Under the pieces are notes generated by a model that saw only the letters and a list, made by a program, of their open reading frames with translations, was not told the origin of the DNA and did not search any database. Source: Formosa sp. Hel1_31_208 (GTDB lineage Bacteria; Bacteroidota; Bacteroidia; Flavobacteriales; Flavobacteriaceae). From it: a DNA stretch of 64,000 bases. The stretch covers positions 2,831,001-2,895,000 of the forward strand of contig NZ_LT629733.1 in the NCBI RefSeq assembly GCF_900104785.1, given 5' to 3'. Each line of letters starts with the position of its first letter. Positions within the stretch are counted from its first letter, which is position 1. A program made the translations under genes and the position numbers. Positions 1-9,038 of the stretch are shown piece by piece.

Positions 1-1208
1 TGATGTGAAGTGCCATGTGGAAAATACTGTCTAGCTTCACTCGAATTTTTGACAATACCTAGCGCTATAAGTCCTTTGTAAATGACTTCTCTGGCGGCTC
101 TATCGGGCGATTGCATTGTATTACCAATAACCGTAGCTTTTATGCCTGCTTCTTGAGCTTCATAAACAATATCATAAATAGCTTTTTGTTCTTTGGTGAA
201 AGTTCCGTTAGCAGGAATTGTGCGCGTCACATCCGCCGTATAGCCATGGTATTCAGCTCCTAAATCCATCAACACTAAATCGTTCTCAACTTTCATTTTA
301 TTGTTTTCGATGTAATGAAGTACACAGCCATTGTTACCAGCTCCAACGATACTAGGATATCCTTCATATTCACTTCCATATTTTTTATAAATGTACTCAT
401 GAACGCCTTGAACTTCAGTTTCAGACATATCGGGATGCATGGCTTTCATAATTTCACGTTGCCCCATTGCCGAAATTCTAACCGCTTTTTTCAGTAATAT
501 CATTTCCTCTGATGTTTTAACCTCTCTTAATCCGGCCATTAATGTTGACAGTGTTTTTGTGTCAGTTTTAACTGTTTCGCCTTCAACATTGCCATTAGTA
601 TCTACTTCAATATCGTCAGATTTGTTCTTAATTGAATAGTCATTAACAAGTTTAATTTGCGTTTTAAAAGATTGTATTAAATCATATAAATCTGCACGAT
701 TTCTCGTGTTTCTATAATCATCTCTAAAACCCATATACATAACCTTTTCAAAAGCCGTAAAGTCTATCCCAGAATTTAAAAATGCACTACCGTTGTCAAC
801 CCTATCAAAGCCTAGTTCAGATTTAGCACCTTCAACACCTAATCTGCGCCCAGTCCACTGCTCTGCTTGTGGGTTGCGCTGTTGCACGTACAATTTTTCA
901 TTATATGAATTTCCTTCCGTATCTATTTGATTTTCAGAGAAAATGACTAATACTGCATGTGGTTCTTTATATCCAGTGAGGTAATAAAAATTAGGGTCTT
1001 GATGATACACATAATCAACATCATTAGCTCTATTACGAACCGGATTTGCAAAAAACACGGCTACACTGTTTGATGGCATAGTCATTCTTAGGGCATCACG
1101 TCTCCCCTTATGAAAATCTTTACTCAAATAGTCTTGAGGTAAACCCTCTTGAGCATATCCAAATGCTAGTCCGATAAAAAATAAAAAAAAAGTAATAATA
1201 GGTTTCAT
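1..1208 (-). CDS. Xaa-Pro aminopeptidase (aminopeptidase P, M24), C-terminus off the window
   Basis: This metallopeptidase removes an N-terminal residue that precedes proline. The minus strand reads 402 codons from ATG at 1208 and runs off the left edge. Residues 1-20 form a signal peptide ending GYAQ, so the enzyme is probably periplasmic. An aminopeptidase P N-terminal domain follows (about residues 25-170). The M24 pita-bread domain starts near 225 and shows two of the metal ligands, Asp315 and Asp326 in MDLGAEYHGYTADVTRT. The histidine of PHGTSH at about 398 is the last ligand visible; the remaining two Glu ligands lie outside. It is divergent from gcvT. The family call is secure; whether it is secreted rests only on the signal peptide. 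Confidence 0.9.
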   Translation of the reverse strand, partial: MKPIITFFLFFIGLAFGYAQEGLPQDYLSKDFHKGRRDALRMTMPSNSVAVFFANPVRNRANDVDYVYHQDPNFYYLTGYKEPHAVLVIFSENQIDTEGNSYNEKLYVQQRNPQAEQWTGRRLGVEGAKSELGFDRVDNGSAFLNSGIDFTAFEKVMYMGFRDDYRNTRNRADLYDLIQSFKTQIKLVNDYSIKNKSDDIEVDTNGNVEGETVKTDTKTLSTLMAGLREVKTSEEMILLKKAVRISAMGQREIMKAMHPDMSETEVQGVHEYIYKKYGSEYEGYPSIVGAGNNGCVLHYIENNKMKVENDLVLMDLGAEYHGYTADVTRTIPANGTFTKEQKAIYDIVYEAQEAGIKATVIGNTMQSPDRAAREVIYKGLIALGIVKNSSEARQYFPHGTSH

Positions 1209-1336
1209 ATGATGTCTAATTTATGTTGACGAAAATTAACAATTATTGATCGCTTCCAAAGCAAAGAATACAATATTAACATATTTTTAATCGCTTATTA
1301 AGTTTAAAAGCATTCTAAAGAATTAATATTTTTCGA

Positions 1337-1344
1337 TACTTTTG
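1337..1344 (+). promoter_or_regulatory. Putative -7 box of gcvT promoter
   Basis: TACTTTTG matches the Bacteroidota -7 consensus TAnnTTTG and lies 53 bases before the gcvT start. No TTG is seen at the expected -33 position. Confidence 0.45.
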
Positions 1345-1396
1345 CGTGGTGAATTTTTAATAAAACTCACAAGCGACAATCACTAAATAATAGACG

Positions 1397-2479
1397 ATGA
1401 AAAATACAGCATTAACCGAAACACATATAGCTCTTGGTGCTAAAATGGTGCCCTTTGCAGGTTATAACATGCCAGTGCAATATGAAGGCGTTAATATTGA
1501 ACATGAAACCGTTAGAAATGCAGTAGGTGTTTTTGATGTGTCACATATGGGAGAATTCTTGATTGAAGGACCGAACGCCTTAGATTTGATACAAAAGATA
1601 TCAAGTAATGACGCTTCAAAACTTACAATAGGAAAAGCACAATACAGTTGTATTCCTAATGACACTGGTGGAATTGTAGATGATTTAATCGTGTATCGTA
1701 TTAAAGAAAACACTTATCTTTTAGTCGTAAATGCTAGTAATATTGAGAAAGATTGGAATTGGATCGTTTCCAAGAACGATGTTGGGGCAGAGATACGTGA
1801 TTTGAGCGAAGACTATTCATTACTTGCTATTCAAGGTCCGAAAGCCGTTGAAGCAATGCAAACCTTATCTAGTCATGATTTATTTCAGATTGGCTTTTAC
1901 AACTTCATAGTTGGTGATTTTGCTGGCATTGACGATGTCATCATTTCGGCTACAGGCTACACAGGAAGTGGTGGATTTGAAATCTATTGTAAAAACTCGG
2001 ACGTAAAACATATCTGGGACAAAGTAATGGAAGCTGGTGCCGATTTTGGAATTAAACCAATCGGACTTGCGGCACGTGATACACTAAGACTAGAAATGGG
2101 TTACAGTTTGTATGGTAATGATATAGACGACACGACGTCTCCATTTGAAGCTGGCCTAGGTTGGATTGTGAAATTCACGAAGACTTTTACAAATTCTGAG
2201 CATTTATCAGAACAAAAAAAACGTATTCTAGAACGAAAACTTGTGGCGTTTGAACTCGATGAAAAAGGTGTTCCAAGACGGGGGTATGATATTGTAGATT
2301 CTAACGGAAAGCAAATCGGAAAAGTAACTTCAGGCACTATGTCTCCATCATTAAAGAAAGGTATTGGCTTAGGTTATGTGGCTCCTATTTTTTCTGACTT
2401 TGGAAGTAAAATTCACATTCAAGTGCGAAAAAAAGCAATTCCTGCAACTGTGATAAAGCTCCCTTTTTATAAAGGATAG
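1397..2479 (+). CDS. gcvT: Glycine cleavage system aminomethyltransferase (T protein)
   Basis: GcvT transfers the methylene group from the aminomethyl-lipoyl H protein to tetrahydrofolate and releases ammonia. The protein has 360 residues, the normal length. The N-terminal folate-binding domain carries FDVSHMGEF near residue 46 and [11 protein letters not shown] near residue 190. The C-terminal barrel (about 275-358) has the usual [20 protein letters not shown] stretch. The genes for P, H and L proteins are not adjacent, a common arrangement in flavobacteria. The start ATG follows a plausible TAnnTTTG promoter. The next gene begins 22 bases downstream on the same strand, so they may be co-transcribed. 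Confidence 0.96.
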   Translation: MKNTALTETHIALGAKMVPFAGYNMPVQYEGVNIEHETVRNAVGVFDVSHMGEFLIEGPNALDLIQKISSNDASKLTIGKAQYSCIPNDTGGIVDDLIVYRIKENTYLLVVNASNIEKDWNWIVSKNDVGAEIRDLSEDYSLLAIQGPKAVEAMQTLSSHDLFQIGFYNFIVGDFAGIDDVIISATGYTGSGGFEIYCKNSDVKHIWDKVMEAGADFGIKPIGLAARDTLRLEMGYSLYGNDIDDTTSPFEAGLGWIVKFTKTFTNSEHLSEQKKRILERKLVAFELDEKGVPRRGYDIVDSNGKQIGKVTSGTMSPSLKKGIGLGYVAPIFSDFGSKIHIQVRKKAIPATVIKLPFYKG

Positions 2480-2501
2480 TGTTAAGATTGAAGATGGTGA
2501 A

Positions 2502-3338
2502 ATGAAGGCGTTTGAAAGTAAACATCGTATATTAATTTTAGGTGCTAGTGGATTCATTGGAAACGCTATATACAAAGAGCTCTGTGCCTATTTCAAAACT
2601 TTTGGAACTTATCGAATACCCAAAAAAGTCTTTGAAGACAATCATCAATTTTTTCAGTATGATGTTGAAAAAGACGATGTTTATGAAGTACTTGAAGCTA
2701 CAAAACCATCCATCATTATCTCAAGCCTGAGAGGAGATTTTCATGCTCAAACCATCGCACATCAGCACATATCTGAATATGTATTGGCACACGAATGCAA
2801 GATTATTTTCTTATCATCAGCCAATGTTTTTGATGCCTATAGTAAATTCCCAAGTTACGAATTTGATAAAACCCTAAGCGGGAGTATGTATGGGCATTTT
2901 AAGATTAAAATTGAAAACATGTTATTGCGCCTTCCGAAGAAAAAAGTAGCTATAGTTAGATTACCTATGGTGCTCGGATCACAATCACCAAGACTTAAAG
3001 AAATAAAACAGCATTTACAGGAAAAAACAGCCATCGAAATATTTCCAAATATCATTATGAATGTTACAACCGATTCAAAGGTAACGCAGCAAATACACTA
3101 CATGATTAACAGAAACAAACATGGTATTTTCCATCTGGGCAGCACAGATCTAGTTCACCATGACGAATACTTTAAAGATATTATCAAACAATTGTCTTCA
3201 AAAAATGGAGTGATCTACAAGCACGTTTATACGACAAATGAAGATCGCTATTTGGCTGTATTACCAAAGTATAACAAACTACCCAAACATCTTGAGGTCA
3301 GTAGTCTTGAAGTATTAGAAGACTTAATTAAAAACTAA
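2502..3338 (+). CDS. NAD(P)-dependent sugar-nucleotide reductase-like SDR protein (RmlD/epimerase superfamily)
   Basis: A 278-residue extended short-chain dehydrogenase-like protein. The Rossmann motif GASGFIG is at residues 14-20, a SSANVF stretch sits where the catalytic Ser lies, and a YxxxK motif (YGHFK) is near residue 130. This pattern fits RmlD-type dTDP-4-dehydrorhamnose reductases and related epimerases. The substrate cannot be told from sequence, and no rhamnose or polysaccharide genes are nearby. It follows gcvT by 22 bases, probably only by shared transcription. It could be a general NAD-binding protein rather than a sugar enzyme. Confidence 0.75.
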   Translation: MKAFESKHRILILGASGFIGNAIYKELCAYFKTFGTYRIPKKVFEDNHQFFQYDVEKDDVYEVLEATKPSIIISSLRGDFHAQTIAHQHISEYVLAHECKIIFLSSANVFDAYSKFPSYEFDKTLSGSMYGHFKIKIENMLLRLPKKKVAIVRLPMVLGSQSPRLKEIKQHLQEKTAIEIFPNIIMNVTTDSKVTQQIHYMINRNKHGIFHLGSTDLVHHDEYFKDIIKQLSSKNGVIYKHVYTTNEDRYLAVLPKYNKLPKHLEVSSLEVLEDLIKN

Positions 3339-3448
3339 ATTACCACTTAAAGTTAAAATTGTTCGGTTTGTCTTTTTTTTCTAGCTTGTTACCCTTATCT
3401 CTATTATTTTTAATCAAAATACTGTACATTTAAATAAAAAACGGACCT

Positions 3449-3739
3449 ATGAGCTTGATTAACGAAGAAAACATTGAAAAACGACTACTTCGCTTCCCTG
3501 ATTGGGAATATAAAAACAATGCGTTACATGCCGAATTTGAATTTGATAATTTTAAAGATTGCTTTAGTGCAATGAGCAGAATCGCTTTTGAATGCGAAGC
3601 TCAAAATCATCATCCCAATTGGAGTAACGTCTACAATATTTTAAAGATTTCTTTATCTACCCATGATGCTGAAGGTGTTACTGAAAAAGATTTTAAATTA
3701 GCTGAAGCCATTGAATCTATTGTTGAAGTACAAGATTAA
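3449..3739 (+). CDS. 4a-hydroxytetrahydrobiopterin dehydratase (pterin-4a-carbinolamine dehydratase)
   Basis: This small enzyme (96 residues, typical length) dehydrates 4a-hydroxytetrahydropterin, regenerating the cofactor of aromatic amino-acid hydroxylases. The diagnostic active-site segment EAQNHHPNWSNVYN at about residues 50-63 contains the conserved His-His-Pro and Trp. It is followed by the conserved STHDAEGVTEKDFKLA at about 70-86. No phenylalanine hydroxylase gene lies in the window, so its partner must be elsewhere. The gene stands alone between an SDR gene and a protease gene, all on the plus strand. Confidence 0.93.
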   Translation: MSLINEENIEKRLLRFPDWEYKNNALHAEFEFDNFKDCFSAMSRIAFECEAQNHHPNWSNVYNILKISLSTHDAEGVTEKDFKLAEAIESIVEVQD

Positions 3740-3785
3740 ATTTTAGTTCAATATTTGATTTCTTTATCTCATTTAACGACTAGTT

Positions 3786-5843
3786 ATGCTTAAACGTCTC
3801 CTTGTTTTTATAGGTTTTTTTGCTTTTTATTTGGCCAATAGTCAAAATAAAGGCAGGTTTTGTGACCAATTAAAAGCCCTACAAAAAACGGTAACTACCA
3901 ATCATTATTTACCCAAAGCTGTAGATGATAGCTTGTCAACTCACGTATTTGATTTGTTCATACAGAGTCTTGACGAAGAGAAACGCTTACTCATTCAATC
4001 TGACATTGACGCCTTAGATGATGACCGTTTTAAACTAGATGATTATATTAAAAACAACAATTGTGAATTTATTGATAAGTATATAAACCTAGTTTCAAAA
4101 CGTATCGAATCTGGTAAAACTATACTTGCCAGTTTAGAACAAGAATCCTTTGATTATTCGGGAAAAGACACACTCCGGTTTAAACCGGATTTAGAATATA
4201 ACTATTTAAAAGATGAAGCCGCTATTAAGCGTTTCTGGAGCAAACGAATTCGTTATAACATTCTCTATTCACTAATAGAAACTGATTCTGTTTTAAAAAC
4301 TATTAAAGCGGATTTCATAACTACGGAAAAGGAGCTTAAACCCAAACTCATTCAGAAGGAAATTTGCAAACTCAACGAACTACAAAACCAACTTGGGAGT
4401 ATCGATTTATATGTAAAAGAATTGTTTTTAAACGCCTATTTACATTATCATGACCCTAACTCGTCATTCTTCAATTCTACGGAAAAAGACATGTTCGAAA
4501 ACGCCTTATCTAACGATGCATATTCCTTCGGAATTATCACTGCAAAGACTGATGCTGGCGATATTATAATCGCCCATATCACGCCCGGAAGCGCTGCATT
4601 CAATGATGGAAACTTTGACGTTAACGATATTATAAAATCACTCAAAACCGACTTTGAAACTTTAGAAACTTATTGTGTATCAAACAATGATGTTTTAGCC
4701 TTTACAACTGATGAAAAACACAATACCGTTACTTTTAAAATAAAAAAAGAAAATGGCGCCATAAAAGATATAAAACTCACAAAAACGAAAACTAAAATTG
4801 AAGATAATACCGTTTCTGGATATATCATTGAAGACAAATCGAAAGTAGGCTATATTAGTATCACTAACTTTTATACCGATTTAGAATCTCCAAATGGGCT
4901 CGGTTTAGCTAATGATGTTGCAAAGGAGCTTTATAAGCTTCAAAAAGAAAATATTAAAGGCCTGATTCTCGATCTTCGTTTTAATGGCGGTGGATCGATG
5001 AAAGAAGCTTCAGATCTTTCAGGGCTGTTTATCAATAGAGGTCCGTTATCCATTTTAAAATACAACAATGGCGAAACCTATACGATACAAGATGTCAATA
5101 GTGGCTCATTGTTTACAAAGCCAATGGTTATACTCGTTAATAATTATAGTGCTTCAGCATCAGAATTTTTCGCTGCAACTATGCAAGATTATAATAGAGC
5201 CGTAATTGTAGGAGCAAGGACTCACGGTAAAGCTTCTGCTCAAGTTATATTGCCATTAGATGAAAACGAAAACCTCGGTTTTTCTAAGCTTACCATTGAA
5301 AAATTTTACCGTGTAACAGGTCAAAGTCATCAATCTAAAGGCGTTATGCCTGACATAGAATTACCTAATATTTATGACAATTTCAAAACTCAAGAACAGT
5401 ACGAAGCTTATGCACTTAAAAATGATTCGATCACTGGTGTTATAAATTTTCCCCGTTTAAAGTCATTACCTATTGTCGAGTTACAAAAACGTAGCACAGC
5501 ACGTGTGTCGTCAGATATCTCATTTAAAGCAATAAAAGATCTTAATCGATTGATTATTGAAAACTATTTTGAATTGGATACCGAGTATTTACTCACCTTG
5601 GATAATGTCTATCGAGAACTAATCAATTATCATAACCGATGGGAAGCTATAAACAAACCCATTAACAATCATGTATCCGAATTTGAAGTAAAAAACTCTG
5701 CGTTTAACAAAGAAAATACAAGTAATAATGCGGAAAAAAAGCGCATGAATCAATCCCTACTGCAAGAGATAAAACAAGATATATATATTGGAGAAGCTCA
5801 GACAATTCTTCAAGATTTACTCAATTTAAATCCTCTTAATTAA
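3786..5843 (+). CDS. Carboxy-terminal processing protease, Prc/Tsp type (S41)
   Basis: A periplasmic tail-specific serine protease of 685 residues, matching the long Prc class. Residues 1-20 are a signal peptide ending ANSQ. A Prc N-terminal helical domain covers about 30-235, a PDZ domain about 240-330, and the S41 catalytic domain about 345-525. The catalytic Ser is in the SASASEF stretch (Ser457) and Lys482 follows in THGKAS, 25 residues later, the same spacing as the Ser/Lys dyad of E. coli Prc. A DUF3340-like helical C-terminus completes it. Likely role: degrading or trimming envelope proteins. A second, unrelated S41 lipoprotein lies at 14163-15602. Confidence 0.93.
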   Translation: MLKRLLVFIGFFAFYLANSQNKGRFCDQLKALQKTVTTNHYLPKAVDDSLSTHVFDLFIQSLDEEKRLLIQSDIDALDDDRFKLDDYIKNNNCEFIDKYINLVSKRIESGKTILASLEQESFDYSGKDTLRFKPDLEYNYLKDEAAIKRFWSKRIRYNILYSLIETDSVLKTIKADFITTEKELKPKLIQKEICKLNELQNQLGSIDLYVKELFLNAYLHYHDPNSSFFNSTEKDMFENALSNDAYSFGIITAKTDAGDIIIAHITPGSAAFNDGNFDVNDIIKSLKTDFETLETYCVSNNDVLAFTTDEKHNTVTFKIKKENGAIKDIKLTKTKTKIEDNTVSGYIIEDKSKVGYISITNFYTDLESPNGLGLANDVAKELYKLQKENIKGLILDLRFNGGGSMKEASDLSGLFINRGPLSILKYNNGETYTIQDVNSGSLFTKPMVILVNNYSASASEFFAATMQDYNRAVIVGARTHGKASAQVILPLDENENLGFSKLTIEKFYRVTGQSHQSKGVMPDIELPNIYDNFKTQEQYEAYALKNDSITGVINFPRLKSLPIVELQKRSTARVSSDISFKAIKDLNRLIIENYFELDTEYLLTLDNVYRELINYHNRWEAINKPINNHVSEFEVKNSAFNKENTSNNAEKKRMNQSLLQEIKQDIYIGEAQTILQDLLNLNPLN

Positions 5844-5871
5844 GGATATCCCAAAAGACTAATCTTGAGTA

Positions 5872-5902
5872 TTGTCAATTCGATATAATTTCGATAATTT
5901 TG
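5872..5902 (+). promoter_or_regulatory. Putative promoter of the yebC-like gene
   Basis: TTG (5872-5874), 20 bases, then TAATTTTG (5895-5902). This matches the Bacteroidota sigma-A form TTG-N19-TAnnTTTG. The start ATG lies 36 bases beyond the -7 box. Confidence 0.6.
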
Positions 5903-5937
5903 GCTATCACTAATACAAGTATTAAAACTACATACTA

Positions 5938-6660
5938 ATGGGAAGAGCGTTTGAATTTCGCAAAGCAAGAAAAATGAAGCGATGGTCTGCTATGAGTAAA
6001 GCCTTTACACGCATAGGTAAAGACATTGTAATGGCAGTAAAAGAAGGTGGGCCAGATCCAGCAAGTAATTCTCGTTTACGTGCAGTCATACAAAATGCGA
6101 AGGCTGTTAACATGCCAAAAGATAACGTTGAGCGTGCTATAAAAAAAGCAAGTGAAAAAGACCAAGGCGATTATAAGGAAGTGATCTTTGAAGGCTATGC
6201 GCCTCATGGTATTGCGGTTTTAGTAGAAACTGCAACAGATAACAATACAAGAACCGTTGCTAATGTGCGTAGTTATTTTAATAAGTGCGATGGTAGCTTA
6301 GGCACTTCTGGCTCTGTAGTATTTATGTTTGACCATACCTGTAATTTTAGAATCGATGCCGAAGGTCTAGATCCAGAGGAAATTGAACTCGAGTTCATCG
6401 ATTATGGTGCTGAAGAGGTGTTTGCCGATGAAGACGGTATTTTGATTTATGCACCCTTTGAAAGTTTTGGTGCTATTCAATCTGAACTTGAATCCAGAAA
6501 CATAGAAATCCTATCCTCAGGTTTTGAACGCATTCCTCAAGTTACAAAAAAGCTAACGCCTGAAGACGCTGCAGATGTCGAAAAACTTCTTGAAAAGATT
6601 GAAGAAGATGATGATGTACAAAACGTATATCACACGATGGAAGAGTCAACTGAAAACTAA
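5938..6660 (+). CDS. YebC/PmpR-family protein (translation/transcription regulator)
   Basis: A 240-residue member of the YebC family, at the normal length. The N-terminus MGRAFEFRKARKMKRW is the conserved family start, followed by the hallmark DPASNSRLR and NMPKDNVERAI segments (about residues 40-65) and the EGYAPHGIAVLVE region near 83. YebC proteins were long annotated as transcription regulators; recent work links some members to relieving ribosome stalling at proline runs. Which role applies here cannot be told from sequence. The gene has its own promoter and ends in a strong terminator. Confidence 0.93.
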   Translation: MGRAFEFRKARKMKRWSAMSKAFTRIGKDIVMAVKEGGPDPASNSRLRAVIQNAKAVNMPKDNVERAIKKASEKDQGDYKEVIFEGYAPHGIAVLVETATDNNTRTVANVRSYFNKCDGSLGTSGSVVFMFDHTCNFRIDAEGLDPEEIELEFIDYGAEEVFADEDGILIYAPFESFGAIQSELESRNIEILSSGFERIPQVTKKLTPEDAADVEKLLEKIEEDDDVQNVYHTMEESTEN

Positions 6661-6683
6661 ATACTTCTTGTAATTTTTATATC

Positions 6684-6708
6684 ACCCGAACTTGTTTCGG
6701 GTTTTTTT
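6684..6708 (+). terminator. Rho-independent terminator after the yebC-like gene
   Basis: A 7-bp stem ACCCGAA/TTCGGGT with a 5-base loop, followed by a T run. It lies 24 bases after the stop codon and just before the convergent glycosyltransferase gene end. Confidence 0.85.
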
Positions 6709-6712
6709 ATGT

Positions 6713-7978
6713 TTAACGTAAAGCGTTCTTTGCTTCAATCCATTTACTCATAAACTTGGTGCTCTGTAAACTATGGTGCTGCAGTAGGCCTCCAATAAAA
6801 TTTTGTTGCCGATGTCTTTTTAGATGCGAAGTGATGTCATCTAATCTTATTAGAAAGTGAGTTTCAAAAACAGATTTCGAGAATTGAGAAGCTAAGATAT
6901 CAAATCCTAAAAAGTACTGCTTTTCCCATTTGGATTGTTCTGTATATAATGCCACGGCTTGGTTTATAAAAACTTCAGGGGAATCGCAAATAAAGTCCGA
7001 ATTTCTATTCTCAATTACACCCTCTGCTCCTATAGAAGTCGTAATGAATGGTGTTCCATTTTGCATGGCATCAAACAATTTTCCTTTTAATCCGGCACCA
7101 AAACGTACCGGAGCCAATAGGACTCTCGCACTTTGCATTATCGCATTAACATCTTGGGCAAAGCCTTTTATTAAAAACCCATCCTTTTCGTTGTGTAACT
7201 GATTTACTTTCTCTGACGCATAAGCGCCATAATTGTGTAATTCTGCTTTGGGTAATTGACGCCTAATACCTTTCCAAAGGTTTTCTTTTAAGTACAATAA
7301 AGCGTTATAATTGGGCTCGTGAAGAAAATTTCCAATACTGACAAAATGCTGGCGATCATTAAAAACCGGTTGTACTTGTTTCTGCGCTTCGGAAATATCT
7401 TCTAATAAAAACGGCACATATAGCAACAGAGAAGCATCAATTTTAAACGTCTTTTCGAGTAAGGTCATTTCAGCTTTAGATATGATTAAACTCAAATCAC
7501 AGCGGTAAATACTCGCGATTTCACGCTTGGCGGTATCGTTAAACATATCCTCGGTGGTCATTTCCGAATTGGATTTGATAGCCTGCTGTCTGGCACGCCT
7601 TAAAAAATGTAAGTCTTCGGTATCTAATATTCTGACCGCTTCCGGACAGGATTCAGCAACTCGCCAACCAAATTGTTCTTCGGTCATAAAGCGATCAAAT
7701 AGCACGACGTCTGGTTTCAAATGAACTATAAATTCATCAAAACTAGAATCGTTAAGCACTATTGAAACTGAAGTAACACCAATAGAATGGAGATCAAATG
7801 CGTTATCACTTTTCCCACAAGCACTAGCAAAAGTAATATGAAAATTTTGAGTTTGAAAAAACCTAATCAATTGCATCATTCGACTTCCAGCAGCAGAACT
7901 TTTAGGTTCTGGCCACACAAAGCCAATAATGAGCAGTTGTTTTTTCAAGAGTGTTTTATTCTGGTTGGATTTGAGCAC
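6713..7978 (-). CDS. Glycosyltransferase family 4 (GT-B fold)
   Basis: A 421-residue GT-B glycosyltransferase. The N-terminal Rossmann half begins with a beta strand and a WPEPKSSAAGSRM loop (about residues 18-33), which resembles the acceptor-side loop of GT4 enzymes. The C-terminal half has VSIGNFLHEPN near residue 217 and the donor-binding stretch APVRFGAGLKGKLFDAMQNG near 290-310, with the conserved Gly-rich/Lys-Gly-Lys region. Acceptor and sugar are unknown; there is no polysaccharide cluster nearby. The start ATG lies 23 bases inside the end of the upstream haem-binding gene. A later start would remove the first beta strand, so the overlap is probably real. Confidence 0.85.
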   Translation of the reverse strand: MLKSNQNKTLLKKQLLIIGFVWPEPKSSAAGSRMMQLIRFFQTQNFHITFASACGKSDNAFDLHSIGVTSVSIVLNDSSFDEFIVHLKPDVVLFDRFMTEEQFGWRVAESCPEAVRILDTEDLHFLRRARQQAIKSNSEMTTEDMFNDTAKREIASIYRCDLSLIISKAEMTLLEKTFKIDASLLLYVPFLLEDISEAQKQVQPVFNDRQHFVSIGNFLHEPNYNALLYLKENLWKGIRRQLPKAELHNYGAYASEKVNQLHNEKDGFLIKGFAQDVNAIMQSARVLLAPVRFGAGLKGKLFDAMQNGTPFITTSIGAEGVIENRNSDFICDSPEVFINQAVALYTEQSKWEKQYFLGFDILASQFSKSVFETHFLIRLDDITSHLKRHRQQNFIGGLLQHHSLQSTKFMSKWIEAKNALR

Positions 7979-8423
7979 TATATTGGGCTCTAACCTGTTT
8001 TCCCCATGCTACTATTGCTTCAATATCTTCATCGGTTAGGTCACCATGAGTCCATGTATAGGAAGGTAATGGCATATGACGTTCTCCAACTTCTTCAATG
8101 AGTTCTTCGATTTTATGATCTTTCTTTTTCACCGAATAACTTTCCCATCCAGACATATTAAAGTCTCCTTTTCCATGTTTAACATGATCAGCCATCCAAT
8201 AATTTACAGGAGTGATATTGCTATACCATGGGTATTTTGTAACATCGCTATGGCAATCGAAGCAATTGTTTTTTAAAATCTCATGAACCGCATCTGGCGG
8301 ATTAGTTTCTGTGATAAAGGCATCTACAGAAGCCATATCGCCTTCATTCTTATCTGGTCCGAAAAATTGCATAATAACAAAAACAATCAATAGCGCAACA
8401 AGTATCTTTTTTAGGATTTTCAT
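7956..8423 (-). CDS. Haem-binding domain protein, membrane-anchored, CxxCH
   Basis: A 155-residue protein of the Bacteroidota haem-binding domain family (Haem_bd). It has an N-terminal membrane anchor (about residues 4-20) and one c-type haem motif, CFDCH, near residue 52. A PWYSNITPVNYW stretch follows, and a late MPLPSYTW segment supplies a Met that could be the distal haem ligand. It probably acts in the periplasm in electron transfer or redox sensing. The start at MKILKK (8423) is chosen because an upstream alternative would add 24 residues of unconvincing sequence before the anchor. It is co-oriented with and overlaps the GT4 gene. Confidence 0.88.
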   Translation of the reverse strand: MKILKKILVALLIVFVIMQFFGPDKNEGDMASVDAFITETNPPDAVHEILKNNCFDCHSDVTKYPWYSNITPVNYWMADHVKHGKGDFNMSGWESYSVKKKDHKIEELIEEVGERHMPLPSYTWTHGDLTDEDIEAIVAWGKQVRAQYSAQIQPE

Positions 8424-8471
8424 CTGTAAATATTTATTTATTTTTATTGATATAAAAATACAAAAATCAAA

Positions 8472-9038
8472 GTGACAACAAACGAACTTTATCAAGAATT
8501 AAATTACGTGAATCATTCTCGTGAAAAGCGTTTGTATTATGCACATCTGGTCATTAGTGATCCCACTTTAATTCCTAAACTAATGCATATCTTATTCAGG
8601 GTTGACGACAAAATATCATGCCGTGCGGCTTGGGTATTTGAATTTATGTGCGGTGAACATTTAGAGACTTGCATCCCTCATTTGGACGAGTTTACAGAAC
8701 AACTACATAAAGTTCATCTGGACTCAGCAGTGCGCCCTGTAGCTAAAGTTTGTGAGTATTTAGTGAAAGCCTATTATTCTAAAGACAATAACGCCATAAA
8801 ATCAGCACTTACTCAGAAACATCGTGAGAAAATCATTGAAGCTTGTTTTGATTGGATGATTAATGATGAGAAAATTGCACCTAAAGCTTATGCCATGAAT
8901 ACTTTGTTTTTACTTGGAAAAGACGCGGATTGGATTCATCCTGAACTGGCCATGATATTAGAACGTGATTACCAAATACAGAGTTCGGGATTTAAAGCTA
9001 GAGCACGGCAAATTTTAAAGAAGATTAAAAAACATTAA
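8472..9038 (+). CDS. Small all-helical HEAT-like protein, function unknown
   Basis: A 188-residue alpha-helical protein with no signal peptide. Helices such as LIPKLMHILFRVDDKISCRA and KIAPKAYAMNTLFLLGK suggest HEAT/ARM-type repeats. Start codon is GTG at 8472; no better ATG is in frame. From memory, flavobacterial proteins of this size and position near purB have been labelled adenylosuccinate lyase in databases, but none of the lyase signature residues are here, so that label would be wrong. The true purB lies at 10104-11447. The stop overlaps the convergent DUF1028 gene: both stop codons share the bases TTAA at 9035-9038. Confidence 0.75.
   Translation: MTTNELYQELNYVNHSREKRLYYAHLVISDPTLIPKLMHILFRVDDKISCRAAWVFEFMCGEHLETCIPHLDEFTEQLHKVHLDSAVRPVAKVCEYLVKAYYSKDNNAIKSALTQKHREKIIEACFDWMINDEKIAPKAYAMNTLFLLGKDADWIHPELAMILERDYQIQSSGFKARARQILKKIKKH

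Noticed and set aside
8472..9038. Calling the HEAT-like protein adenylosuccinate lyase
   Set aside because: It lacks the lyase signature and is under half the length; the real purB is nearby.
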